Assembly (NCBI RefSeq): GCF_964019385.1
Contig: NC_088654.1
Span: 5,291,597-5,355,596 of the forward strand
DNA: 64,000 nucleotides
DNA from: Sycon ciliatum
Taxonomy: Eukaryota; Porifera; Calcarea; Leucosolenida; Sycettidae
Direction: 5' to 3'
Below the pieces are notes generated by a model that saw only the letters and a program-made list of their open reading frames with translations, was not told the DNA's origin and made no database searches. Position numbers and translations under genes: made by a program. Below are positions 55,140-64,000 of this stretch, one piece after another. Positions within the stretch are counted from its first letter, which is position 1. Each line of letters begins with the position of its first letter.

Positions 55140-56355
55140 AAACTTGTTCTCTCCACGTCGATTATTTGCAAAAAAATATTTGAAGTTTTTTGGTTTGGGT
55201 CTGAAATACTTTATTTTACACATGCATTATTCTGATTTCTTCTCCAGGGTATGATTTATTGCATTTAAAACCATTGCGTTAATTTGCCCGTAAAAGAGGC
55301 ATGTATACTCCACTACAACCGATATGCACTGAACTTTGTAATAAGGTTTGTCTTGTAGTTGTAACCGATGTCGTACTAAAGCCAAGAGGCTAGGCCTAGT
55401 ACTGTTGAGGACATGGAAATCCAGTCGCACGTCTAGCGGCCCCAGGGTACGCTCTGACGGAATATGCTCGCGAAATAATGGAATTTTATTTTATTTTTTA
55501 TTTATTGCAACATCTCAAGACTCGGCGGAAACACCGGCCAATATTACGAGAGTTAAGCTTTTTAAAATGAATTCTCGCATTATGCTCGCAAAATCCTCAA
55601 AACGCTTTGGCACGCGGGGATACATATTCACTTTGTTATACTTATGGAGCCTCAAAGTTCGGAAAATGTACTTTTTTAGTACCTGCTTGTCGCCTTAAGT
55701 ACAACAAAATGTTACATGAGTATCGCCATATCAATTTGTCCTCGCATTCTAGAGATCGACAGGGAAAAGAGAAAACAATACTTCTTCTCAGTATTCATTA
55801 GTTGACTTCTTTTCAAAAGAGTTTAACACTATCAAATTCGTTTGAGTTACCTTTGAAAAATGTGATGTTCAAGTGTGTTCGTGATTGCCATTATTTTTCC
55901 AACCGATGTCACCTCCACCTTGCGAATAATCAACTTATGTCCCCCGTAGCTGCACCTATCCTTCTATTCGGAAAAAGGCGCAATCACAAAAAGATTGTTC
56001 CAACTCTGACATCACGGTTTGGCCGGAAGGGGAAATATACCCTAGAATCAAATTTCGACCAGTTGTAGTCTTCGGGGTGCTGAGTCGAATGGTCTTGGTC
56101 CGAGGAAGCTGAGACGCTCCCTTCCTACTTGAATCCCAATCGAACTCGCGCACTTCCACCGAAACTGGATGACTGCGCCCTAGGACATGGGGATTTGCAC
56201 GCAAAATGTCATTAAAAGCGCCATTTCGTTCTTATAAAGGCACGGATGACCGCGATTGGCCCATATGTTGTAGTCTTTTGGACGCTGAGTCGACTGGTTT
56301 TGGTCCGAAAAGATTGCGATGTAGCGTTCCTCCTTTATTCCCAATCGAACATGGT
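55140..56355 (+). repeat. Left arm of the inverted repeat around the BEL element
   Basis: 55140-55450 is the inverse of about 62690-62985, and 56060-56355 is the inverse of 62268-62560. A stretch at 55460-56050 is absent from the right arm. Arm sequence continues leftwards at 52120-52182 and about 51895-51925, separated by the Penelope and mini-LTR insertions. Confidence 0.8.
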
Positions 56356-56565
56356 TGAACAAGCAGTCACGTGCTCCTGCGTACACCAGTCACCCGGTCG
56401 CTGTGCCTGCAGGGTACAACTTACTAGTCTGTTTGACCGTTTTTTGGTGCACTCCTATCACCCGAGTTGAACTCGAGTTGAACCTTGGTGTGAAATTTGT
56501 CGCCTGCTGGCGTGGTGACCAAGTGATTTGGGCACCCAGGAGCATGTGACCGGTTGTTCAACCAT
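56356..56565. other. Spacer between the left arm and the BEL LTR
   Basis: About 200 bp without recognised features. It ends in the ACCAT target duplication (56561-56565). Confidence 0.5.
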
Positions 56566-56906
56566 TGTTGTAAACCACCAGTTCTCAATTGGGAAAGGCC
56601 TTCGCGCTTATGGCATTGTATTCGTTGAAATGTTGTATTTCGACTCCGCTGTACCGCTGATGTTGCTGCATGGCATACGCTATATGCGTTGTGTGCGTTT
56701 TGCTGTATACGCTGTTATGTCCAGTTTTATATGCTTATGTTTTGCATGTACGCTGTTTCTGCATGCTATAAATAGCTGGTGTTATTCGTGTTCATTGTTT
56801 AATTATCAGATGAAGTGAAATATACTGTGTAAAGGAAAAGAGTTGTCCTCGTGCCGTGTGGTCGTACGATCCTGACAATTTAGAGAATCTTAGAGGGTTC
56901 ATAACA
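56566..56906 (+). repeat. 5' LTR of the BEL element
   Basis: Contains a TATA-like GCTATAAATAGC near 56767, presumed start of the promoter. A 96-codon open frame in it is repeated in the 3' LTR and is not called a gene. Confidence 0.93.
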
Positions 56907-56908
56907 TT

Positions 56909-56925
56909 TGGCGACCACGCCAGGA
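56909..56925 (+). promoter_or_regulatory. Primer-binding site of the BEL element
   Basis: TGGCGACCACGCCAGGA lies two bases after the LTR, the position and general form of tRNA primer sites in this group. The tRNA was not determined. Confidence 0.6.
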
Positions 56926-56936
56926 TAGGAGCGAGC

Positions 56937-59165
56937 ATGGCAGAGCAACTACACAATTTGGAAGCCAGCTTTATCGCCAATGGAGTTCGGTTAGGATTAG
57001 AAGGCGAGTTGTTGATGGAACATGTGGAGCAGAGGCTCCAACAGTACGAGGAGCGTGAGGAGCGCAGTGCCAGACGGCGAGAGGAGGCGCTCCGCACCGA
57101 GTTTGACAAAACACTAAAGGAGATTAACGAGCGCATCGCCAATGCGTATGAGGGTGATGGTAAAGCCACGATGGGAGGTACAGAGGAAGCTCCCAGTAAC
57201 AGCGGGGGGCGTCCACCGTTGATGAAAATCCCCTCATATGATGGAACGCAGCCATTGGAGCGTTATCTTGACCTGTTCGAGGACATCTGCTCCAAGAACA
57301 AGTTCGAAGAAAGCGAATGGCTGCTGCGATTGCGCATCGCGCTAGCGGGTAGCAAAGCGGAGAGGATATGCATTGGATGCAATAATTACGAGGAAGCGAA
57401 GCGAGAGTTGCTCGCCTCGCTCGGAAAGACTCCGGATAAAGCGTGGAAGACATTGCTGACAGGCAAGCAGCGGTCAGATGAGTCGTTTCACCAATACGTT
57501 GTCCGTGTTTGCCGAGAAGTAGAAGTGTGGGCCACACTCGCTATGACAGAAGATGGCGAGGTGGACACCAAGTATAGCGCCGATATAGGAAAAATGTCCC
57601 CGGTGCTGCAAGCAATGGCAAAGCAGGTAATCTTGGAGCAATCCGGACCTGAGATGAAGACGTACCTGGTCGAATGGCAGTGCTACGGGATGTCACTGCG
57701 CCAGGTACAGGAGCACGGCGCGTCTTACCAGGTCGCGCACGGACGACAGGGTGATACTGCCAGGAAGCCAGTAGAACGATCCGTGCCAAGGCCCACGGCG
57801 TCGGCACAGTGCATGGCGATATCGGTCGCAGATGCAGAGAAGCAGCTAAAGTCGCTGCCACTGGAAGGGAGAAAGGGTTTTCTGCAGCGAGAGAGACTCT
57901 GCTGGAACTGCCTTAAGTATGGCCATATGGCCAGAGAATGTCGGTCAGGCTCGAGATGCACGAAATGCCAGAGGAAACACCACCTGCTAATACATGAGGT
58001 GTTGGATAGAGCAGGTTATAGCCGGGAGAAACCGACTGAGATAGTTACGGAGAAGAATGTTGGGTCGTGCTGTCTACACTCGCCAAGTGTGCGGCTGATG
58101 ACCGGAGTGGCACGAGTTGAGGGAAGAACTCGAAACGCGAAGGTTCGCGTGTTCCTGGACTCGGGTGCTGAGGCGTCATTCGTGACTGCAGCGTTGGTGT
58201 CAGCAATCGATGCAGAACACGTTGGGGTTGAAAATGTAGAGGTGAAGCCGTTCGGCGCGGAACCAACCCAACAGCGCATGGATAAGTACGCCATCACGAT
58301 CCAGGGTAGCTCCGCTAGCATTCGGGTACGCGCGTTCGTGAAACCAACGCTTGAGATGGACCTGAAGTGCGCAAGTCCGCAGACCATTGCCCAGTGGCAC
58401 AGTTGGGGAGTAGAGCTGAGTGACAAGCCTCAACAAGGGACATCAGACGAAATACATATGCTGATTGGTGCAGACTATATCAACGCGGTACTGCACAGCA
58501 AGAAGGAAGTTAATGGTGAGACGGTGTGGAACACAGAGATAGGTAATGTATTATCTGGTCCAGCGTCTGCACCAAGTCGAAACAGTCAGCCGGTGACCGT
58601 GTCATGTGTCACAGCCCACATTGAACAACTATGGCAGTTGGATGAACCTCCAGAACAACATCAGCACCTGCCATCTTTCCCGCTATGTCGCCAGGGCAGC
58701 GGGTACCAAGTGGGTCTCTTGTGGCGAAATGAGCGTCGCCCAACGGATAACTTTGCTCAAGCTAGAGTCATCGCAACGCGGCTTCTTGAAAAGCTGAAGA
58801 GGAATGGGAAGCGTGCGCTCTATGATGATGTGCTGATCAGGGAGTACCGCGAGCTTGGAGCAATTGAGCTGGAGCCATGTGAGAGCGATGCCGGGTACTA
58901 TGTACCGCATCATGGTGTATTCCGCGAGCACGCTGCAACCACGAAGTTAAGAGTGGTGTTCAATGCCTGGGCGACGGCTCCAGATGGCAAGTCGTTGAAC
59001 GACATGGTTGACCCTGGACCGTCGCTATTGCCGAGTCTCGCAGGTATGCTATTACGGTTCCGTGAATATAAGAGCGCGCTGCAAGCGGACATCCGCAAGG
59101 CTTTCTTCATGGTCGCGGTTAATCCCGAAGACCGTCCGTACCTGCGTTTCTTGTGGCCCGGTCGA

Positions 59166-59197
<32 letters not shown>

Positions 59198-61502
59198 CGA
59201 TGAACTGTTAACCTGGAGGCTAACGAAACTGCCATTTGGCGTAAACTGCTCGCCGTACATGCTTACTGCGGTGATTCAGCATCACTTGAAGGAGCTACGG
59301 GCGTTGTCTGCACCCAAAGAGCGAGATCGTATTGATCTCTTGCTCACGAGTTTCTACGTTGACGATTTGGTCTCTAGTGTGTCAAATGCCTCGGAAGCCA
59401 AGGAGATGCAAGAGTTCAGCGTGCGTGTGCTTACGGATGCTGGCATGGAGTTACGCAAGTGGCGAGGCAACGAAATCCCGTCCGATCCAGAGGCCGGAGA
59501 TAAAGTCCTCGGTCTGAAATGGAAAACCAGTGATGACTTGCTCAGCATAGCAGCGCTAGGCGAGTCCGATAGGCCGTCTGTTTGGACCCGGCGATCCCTC
59601 CTCAAGTGTGTTGCATCAGTGTTTGATCCGCTAGGTCTAGCAGCACCGGCAGTTGTGCCGGGAAAGATACTGCTACAGCAAGCCTGGAAAGTCGGAGGCG
59701 ACTGGGATGATATGTTGCCTGATGGCATCGCAGCCGCATGTGCGCAATGGTGGGGAGAGTTGGCCGAAGTGGTGAGCATTGACATACCACGTTGGATTTG
59801 CTGCAATCTTGACACGCCGATTGCGCTTCATGCCTTCGCCGATGCCAGTGAGAAAGCGTTTGGATGTTGTTTGTATGCAGTCGTCAATGGACAGTCGCAC
59901 TTGGTATTTGCCAAGGCCAAAGTGTCACCTGTGTCTCCGCCCACGTTAGCCCGCCTTGAGTTACAAGCAGTATGTTTAGCGGCTCGCTACGCTGAGTTTG
60001 TGGTGAAGGAGCTGCGTGTTACCGTCACGCAAGTCTATGGCTGGACTGACAGTCTCACTACCGTTCATTGGATCAGTAATCCATCGTACAAATGGAAAAC
60101 ATTTGTGGCTAACCGCGTCAGTCAAGTCCAAGAGATATCGAAGAAGGTCGGCATTGTGTGGAACCATTGCCCGGGCCTTCACAACCCAGCAGATTTACCG
60201 TCGCGTGGGAGTAGTGCACAGCAGATCCGTAGTCCGTTCTGGAGGGGCGGACCAGCCTGGATCACGGAGCCCAATGACTGGCCCACCGCATCCTCAACCG
60301 CAGCTACAGATGAGTCCAGTGTAGAAGTACGAGTGTCAGCCACCACCTGTTGTCGAGAATCTGATAAGGAATGGTGGCTCCGATTCAGTAAATGGTCGAG
60401 GGCACAGGGCATGGTGACTCGGATGTTGCAGTGGAAGCACACTGAGCCTCGTGCTGAACTCTATTTTGCAGCAGACAACGTATTGTACCGCATCGTTCAA
60501 GCCGCCTGTTTCGCTGAGGATCTTGAGCTGATCAAGCAAGGTCAACCAGTGAAGCCCGGGTCGAAGGTGTATCAGCTTGCACCGTTTCTGGATGAGCATG
60601 GAGTGCTCAGAGCCGGGGGACGACTTCAGCACAGCGAGTTGGCGTATGGAGCCAAGCACCCAGTCCTGTTAGGCAAACATCATCTGACCGATTTGCTGTT
60701 GGAGAAAATGCATGTTGAAAGGATGCACCAAGGTGTAGAAGGAGTCTTGTCGTTTATCCGTCAGAAATTCTGGATTATCGGGGGTCGACGAGCGCTACGC
60801 AACATTACTCAGCGATGTGTTACATGCCGCCGCTACAAGGCTAAGGCTGCCTCAGAAGTCTGCCCGCCGCTGCCAGAAGACCGAGTTGTTCACGAGAGGC
60901 CGTTCGCAACTACCGGCATCGACTATGCTGGTCCGTTGTACGTGCGCCGTGGTGAGTCATCTCCGAAGGTATGGATAGCATTGTTTGTGTGTGCCACCAC
61001 CAGAGCAGTTCACTTGGAGGTGGTCGATAGTTTAAGTACCGAGTCATTCTTGATGGCATTTCGGAAGTTTGTCGCGAGACGTAGTTTGCCGTCTCGGATC
61101 AGGTCTGACAACGCTACAACGTTCAAGGCGGCATCTGACAAACTGAGTGTGCCATGGATGTTCAATCCTCCAGCTGCACCATGGCATGGAGGCTTCTATG
61201 AGCGAATGGTTGGTACAGTGAAGAGTGCCTTGAAAAAGGTAATGGGAACAGCGTTTCTGAAGGTTCAGGAGCTTGAGACCATCTTGTATGAGGTTGAAGC
61301 AGTGGTGAATAGTCGTCCGTTAACTTATGTGTCTGATAGCCTGGATGAGCCACCAGTAACCCTTGCAATGATGATGGGTAACATTTGGATGTCGTCAGCG
61401 AAGCCAGCAGGTACCCCGGACGCTACGCATATGTCAGCGAGATTGCGTTACCTCAGTCAGACACGAAGCATGTCAAGAATCGTTGGGAGGTGGAGTACCT
61501 AA
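56937..61502 (+). CDS. BEL/Pao Gag-Pol polyprotein, C-terminal frameshift
   Basis: The ATG at 56937 is the first after the primer-binding site; upstream open codons lie in the LTR. 1521 residues. Order: Gag with coiled N-terminus; zinc knuckle CWNCLKYGHMAREC plus CTKC (about 321-345); aspartic protease FLDSGAEASF (about 405); reverse transcriptase ALQADIRKAF, KLPFGV and YVDDLVSS (about 807); RNase H HAFADASEKAFG (about 963), LELQA and TDSLTT; integrase zinc HH..CC (about 1250-1300); and core GIDYAGPLY (Asp about 1327), IRSDNATTF and WHGGFYERMVG. All active-site motifs are present. A Ser-Asp repeat (AGCGAC units, 59163-59202) sits in the reverse transcriptase just before ELLTWR. The frame is lost between about 61450 and 61480. 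The expected C-terminal domain (GDVVFVLDD, WRLGRIIELFPG) continues in another frame to 61873. Confidence 0.92.
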
Positions 61503-61873
61503 GTCAGCTGAACAAGCACCAACAGACCATGTCGCGCCCTTTAGCTGTGGGTGATGTTGTCTTTGTTCTCGATGATACCAAGCGCAAACAGTTCTGGCGT
61601 TTGGGACGGATCATCGAGTTATTCCCTGGTCGAGATGGCAAGCGTCGTGTTGCCAAGGTTAAGTTGAGTACCAGTACCCTGTTGAGGCCGATCCAAAGGT
61701 TAGTGCCATTAGAAGTATCGTCACAGGACGTGGCTCCTGGGCTTGCCGATACCGCTCAACCTGCTATCGTCCCTCAGCAGCCAGCGTATGAACCGCCAGC
61801 ACAATTACCACCACCACGGCAGCAGGAGATGACGCGTTCTGGGCGCGTAGTCAGAGCCCCGGATCGTTTTTGA
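61450..61873 (+). CDS. C-terminal segment of BEL Pol in the shifted frame
   Basis: Frame +2 relative to Gag-Pol. It encodes KHVKNRWEVEYLSQL, VGDVVFVLDDTKRKQFWRLG and PGRDGKRRVAKVKL, the conserved tail after BEL integrases (DUF5641-like), then a Pro/Gln-rich end and stop at 61871-61873. It is part of the same gene, displaced by a one-base change upstream (or a base-calling error). Confidence 0.8.
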
Positions 61874-61921
61874 CTTGTGTGCATTGTTGTACGGCGGTGA
61901 GAAGCCCTTTGGTGGGGAGAA

Positions 61922-62262
61922 TGTTGTAAACCACCAGTTCTCAATTGGGAAAGGCCTTCGCGCTTATGGCATTGTATTCGTTGAAATGTTGTATTTCGAC
62001 TCCGCTGTACCGCTGATGTTGCTGCATGGCATACGCTATATGCGTTGTGTGCGTTTTGCTGTATACGCTGTTATGTCCAGTTTTATATGCTTATGTTTTG
62101 CATGTACGCTGTTTCTGCATGCTATAAATAGCTGGTGTTATTCGTGTTCATTGTTTAATTATCAGATGAAGTGAAATATACTGTGTAAAGGAAAAGAGTT
62201 GTCCTCGTGCCGTGTGGTCGTACGATCCTGACAATTTAGAGAATCTTAGAGGGTTCATAACA
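61922..62262 (+). repeat. 3' LTR of the BEL element
   Basis: Identical by eye to the 5' LTR, followed by ACCAT. Confidence 0.93.
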
Positions 62263-62267
62263 ACCAT

Positions 62268-63085
62268 GTTCGATTGGGAATAAAGGAGGAACGCTGCATC
62301 ACAGCCTTTTCGGACAAAAAACAGTCGACTCAGCGTCCAAAAGAATACAACATATGGGCCAATCGCGGTCATCCGTGCTTTTCTAAGAACGAAATGGCGC
62401 TTTTAGTGACATTTTGCATACAAATCCCCATCTCGTAGGGCGCAGCCACCCAGTTTCGGTGGAAGCGCGCGAGTTCGATTGGGATTCAAGTAGGAAGGGA
62501 GCGTCTCAGCTTTCTCGGACCAAGACCATTCCACTCAGCACGCCGAAGACTACAACTGGTGAAGTTTTGATTTTTGCCTTAACTTCCCCTTTAAAACTTG
62601 ATTGAATGAAAGCGGGAACGAGTTGCCATAACTCACTTTAGTGGTGGGAACGGATGAGATGTTTCCGTTGGTTTTGCCCAAAGAGGCATACTACCCTGGG
62701 GCGGCTAGACGTGCGACCGGATTTCCATGTCCACGACAGTACGAGGTCTAGGCTTATGACATAAGTACGACATCGGTTACAACTAAAAGAAAAACCCTAT
62801 TACAATGAACAGTGCATATCGGTTGTAGTGGGGTAGACAGGCCTCTTTTACGGGCAAATTAACACAATGGTTTTAAATGCAATAAATCATACATTGGAAA
62901 CAAAATCAGAAAAAAATGCTTGTGTAAAATACAGAATTTCGGACCCAAACAAATAAAACTTCAAATCAATTTTTTATAATTAAAATAAACTCAATCAATA
63001 AACTCAATTCAAAAGGAGGAAAATATTACAAAAAACAACAACACTGTACTAATTAATAAGAACACCCAAAACCTCAAGAAGGAAA
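62268..63085 (-). repeat. Right arm of the inverted repeat around the BEL element
   Basis: Uninterrupted inverse of left-arm pieces at 56355-56060, 55450-55140, 52182-52120 and about 51925-51895. It gives the empty-site state for the foldback, Penelope and mini-LTR insertions in the left arm. Confidence 0.8.
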
Positions 63086-63089
63086 ATAA

Positions 63090-64000
63090 TAATTTGTGAA
63101 ACTATTACCATAGTACACACTCCTGCAGTAAAGTATTGAACTTGACCTCCTCAAGTTTAAGACGTACAAGAGCAAAATATATTATAGTGGGTCCGAGCAG
63201 TAGACCAAACGGTAGGGAGGAACAAAACAACGAATACTTCAAAGTATGTGCAATTGGTTTCTGCACATTAACAAAAAGGTGAGCAACACGATGACGAAGT
63301 TATTATTTACACAAGCACAATACATGGAATTGTTGAGATTGTGAATAGATATGAAAAACTTGAAAGGGTCAACACGACTGTCTATTCAAGACTACACAAT
63401 ACCCGCAATTTACTATGTACGAGTAATGTCTTCACGCAAGAAACTGAGATAAACTGCAAACGGATTTATAGCCTGATATGAAGATTGTATATAGAAATAC
63501 CGCTGTAATGACAGCACCTGAGCACAAATTCGAATATCAATCGGTTCCTTTAAGAGCCCATTTAGTCTAGCATGGTGTGTGAACATTTCATCAATGAAGC
63601 AGGCTATAGCTGCCTCGTGCTTTTCCTTGTACTTCACAAACGTCAATTGTGTGTGATCATCGACATCATTATAAAAGAAGTCTCGTGCACTGCTAGCTTG
63701 CTGAAAATGATTGATTGAGGAAGATTTGTAAATGATCTGGCTTCCTGGTTGTAACCATTTGTGTAAAAATGCGTGCATGCCAGAAAGGTCAACAGAACGG
63801 TCCAGCTGGGTCACAGCAAAGTTAGTGTTCATCTCTACCGCAATAATCATGTTAAATTCGGCATAGGGCTTGAAAACATCCAAATATACTAGATTCAAAG
63901 GTCCAAACTTCAACTTCTTTTCAAGCACTTCGACGCTTTTGGAGGTTATCCAATGATATGATCTAGCTTTCGACATAATCTGCACTTTGCACGAGGTTGG
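63090..64000. repeat. Segmental duplication unit E (gene copy 5), continuing beyond the window
   Basis: 63090-63410 resembles the 3' flank of copy 3 (16560-16895), including GTGAAACTATTA and CTCCTGCAGTAAA. Confidence 0.65.
63413..64000 (-). CDS. Merlin/ISXO2-like transposase-derived protein, paralogue 5 (partial)
   Basis: About 195 C-terminal codons. The frame is open to the window edge and aligns from the PTS..V segment after the zinc ribbon. Motifs: VYLDVFKP, AVEMNTNFAVT, QPGSQIIYKSSSIN, DDHTQLTFVKY and CFIDEM. It is roughly half identical to copies 1-3 and is the most divergent. It alone keeps Asp at the first catalytic position (VYLD), but has Asn at SSSIN and no Glu after HTQ, so the triad is still incomplete. 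The stop is TAG at 63413-63415, with AGTAAA overlapping. The N-terminus and zinc ribbon lie outside the window. Confidence 0.72.
   Translation of the reverse strand, partial: PTSCKVQIMSKARSYHWITSKSVEVLEKKLKFGPLNLVYLDVFKPYAEFNMIIAVEMNTNFAVTQLDRSVDLSGMHAFLHKWLQPGSQIIYKSSSINHFQQASSARDFFYNDVDDHTQLTFVKYKEKHEAAIACFIDEMFTHHARLNGLLKEPIDIRICAQVLSLQRYFYIQSSYQAINPFAVYLSFLREDITRT

Larger units (their letters stand above)
56566..62262 (+). mobile_element. BEL/Pao LTR retrotransposon, very young insertion
   Basis: 5697 bp. Both LTRs are 341 bp and identical by eye, starting TGTTGTAAACC and ending TTCATAACA. The 5-bp target duplication ACCAT is at 56561-56565 and 62263-62267. A primer-binding site follows the 5' LTR, and a GGTGGGGAGAA purine tract (61911-61921) precedes the 3' LTR. 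It encodes Gag-Pol in one frame up to a break near the C-terminus. LTR identity implies an insertion too recent for mutations to accumulate, or recent gene conversion. Confidence 0.93.

Noticed and set aside
56528-56818. 96-99-codon frames in the BEL LTRs (also 61875-62174)
   Set aside because: Duplicated because the LTRs are identical; hydrophobic composition but no support for coding.
1-64000. CRISPR arrays, bacterial operons, riboswitches
   Set aside because: None seen. Direct repeats present are satellites or transposon parts, and gene structure is eukaryotic.

Overview
The window looks like metazoan, probably marine-invertebrate, nuclear DNA that is almost entirely mobile-element-derived. 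Pointers are BEL/Pao and Penelope-type retroelements, spliced genes, CR1/Jockey-type LINE tails, tRNA-derived SINEs, THAP and YqaJ transposon genes, and long CA, GT and CT microsatellites. The species cannot be named from sequence alone. No bacterial operons, rRNA genes, CRISPR arrays or convincing functional tRNA genes were seen.

Scaffold of the window: five homologous copies, all on the minus strand, of a single-exon gene of about 330 codons. Full-length copies lie near 0.2-1.2, 9.2-10.4, 16.9-17.9 and 18.9-19.9 kb, and a fifth runs off the right edge at 63.4-64.0 kb. Each sits in a duplicated block that includes its flanks. The protein has the zinc-ribbon plus RNase-H-fold layout of Merlin/ISXO2 (IS1595-like) transposases, but the expected catalytic acidic positions are substituted. 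This suggests a tandemly amplified, catalytically dead, possibly domesticated family. Other elements have since inserted into these blocks.

0-20 kb: paralogues 1-4, foldback elements with 9-bp target duplications (2.1-3.9 kb), a broken RING-containing transposase gene related to the RAG1-N-terminus (N-RAG-TP) type (5.0-8.1 kb), and nested LINE remnants (11.5-14.8 kb). 20-30 kb: a 7.3-kb DNA transposon with about 0.8-kb inverted repeats, carrying two intact convergent genes (SAP-SWIM-YqaJ nuclease and THAP-DDE transposase). A 2.2-kb relative is joined to it end to end, sharing one target site. 30-36 kb: SINEs, a 2.9-kb inverted-repeat element with internal tandem duplications, and a decayed retroelement tail.

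36.7-47.7 kb: on the minus strand, a signal-peptide exon and a GPI-anchor-like terminal exon encode homologous Cys-rich domains and probably belong to one gene. The space between them holds MITEs, a foldback and a LINE with one premature stop. 48-55 kb: MITEs, LINE and Penelope remnants, and a 1.3-kb non-autonomous LTR element. 55-63 kb: a large inverted repeat split by a very young BEL/Pao element (5.7 kb, identical 341-bp LTRs, 5-bp target duplication) whose gag-pol frame is interrupted only near the C-terminus.
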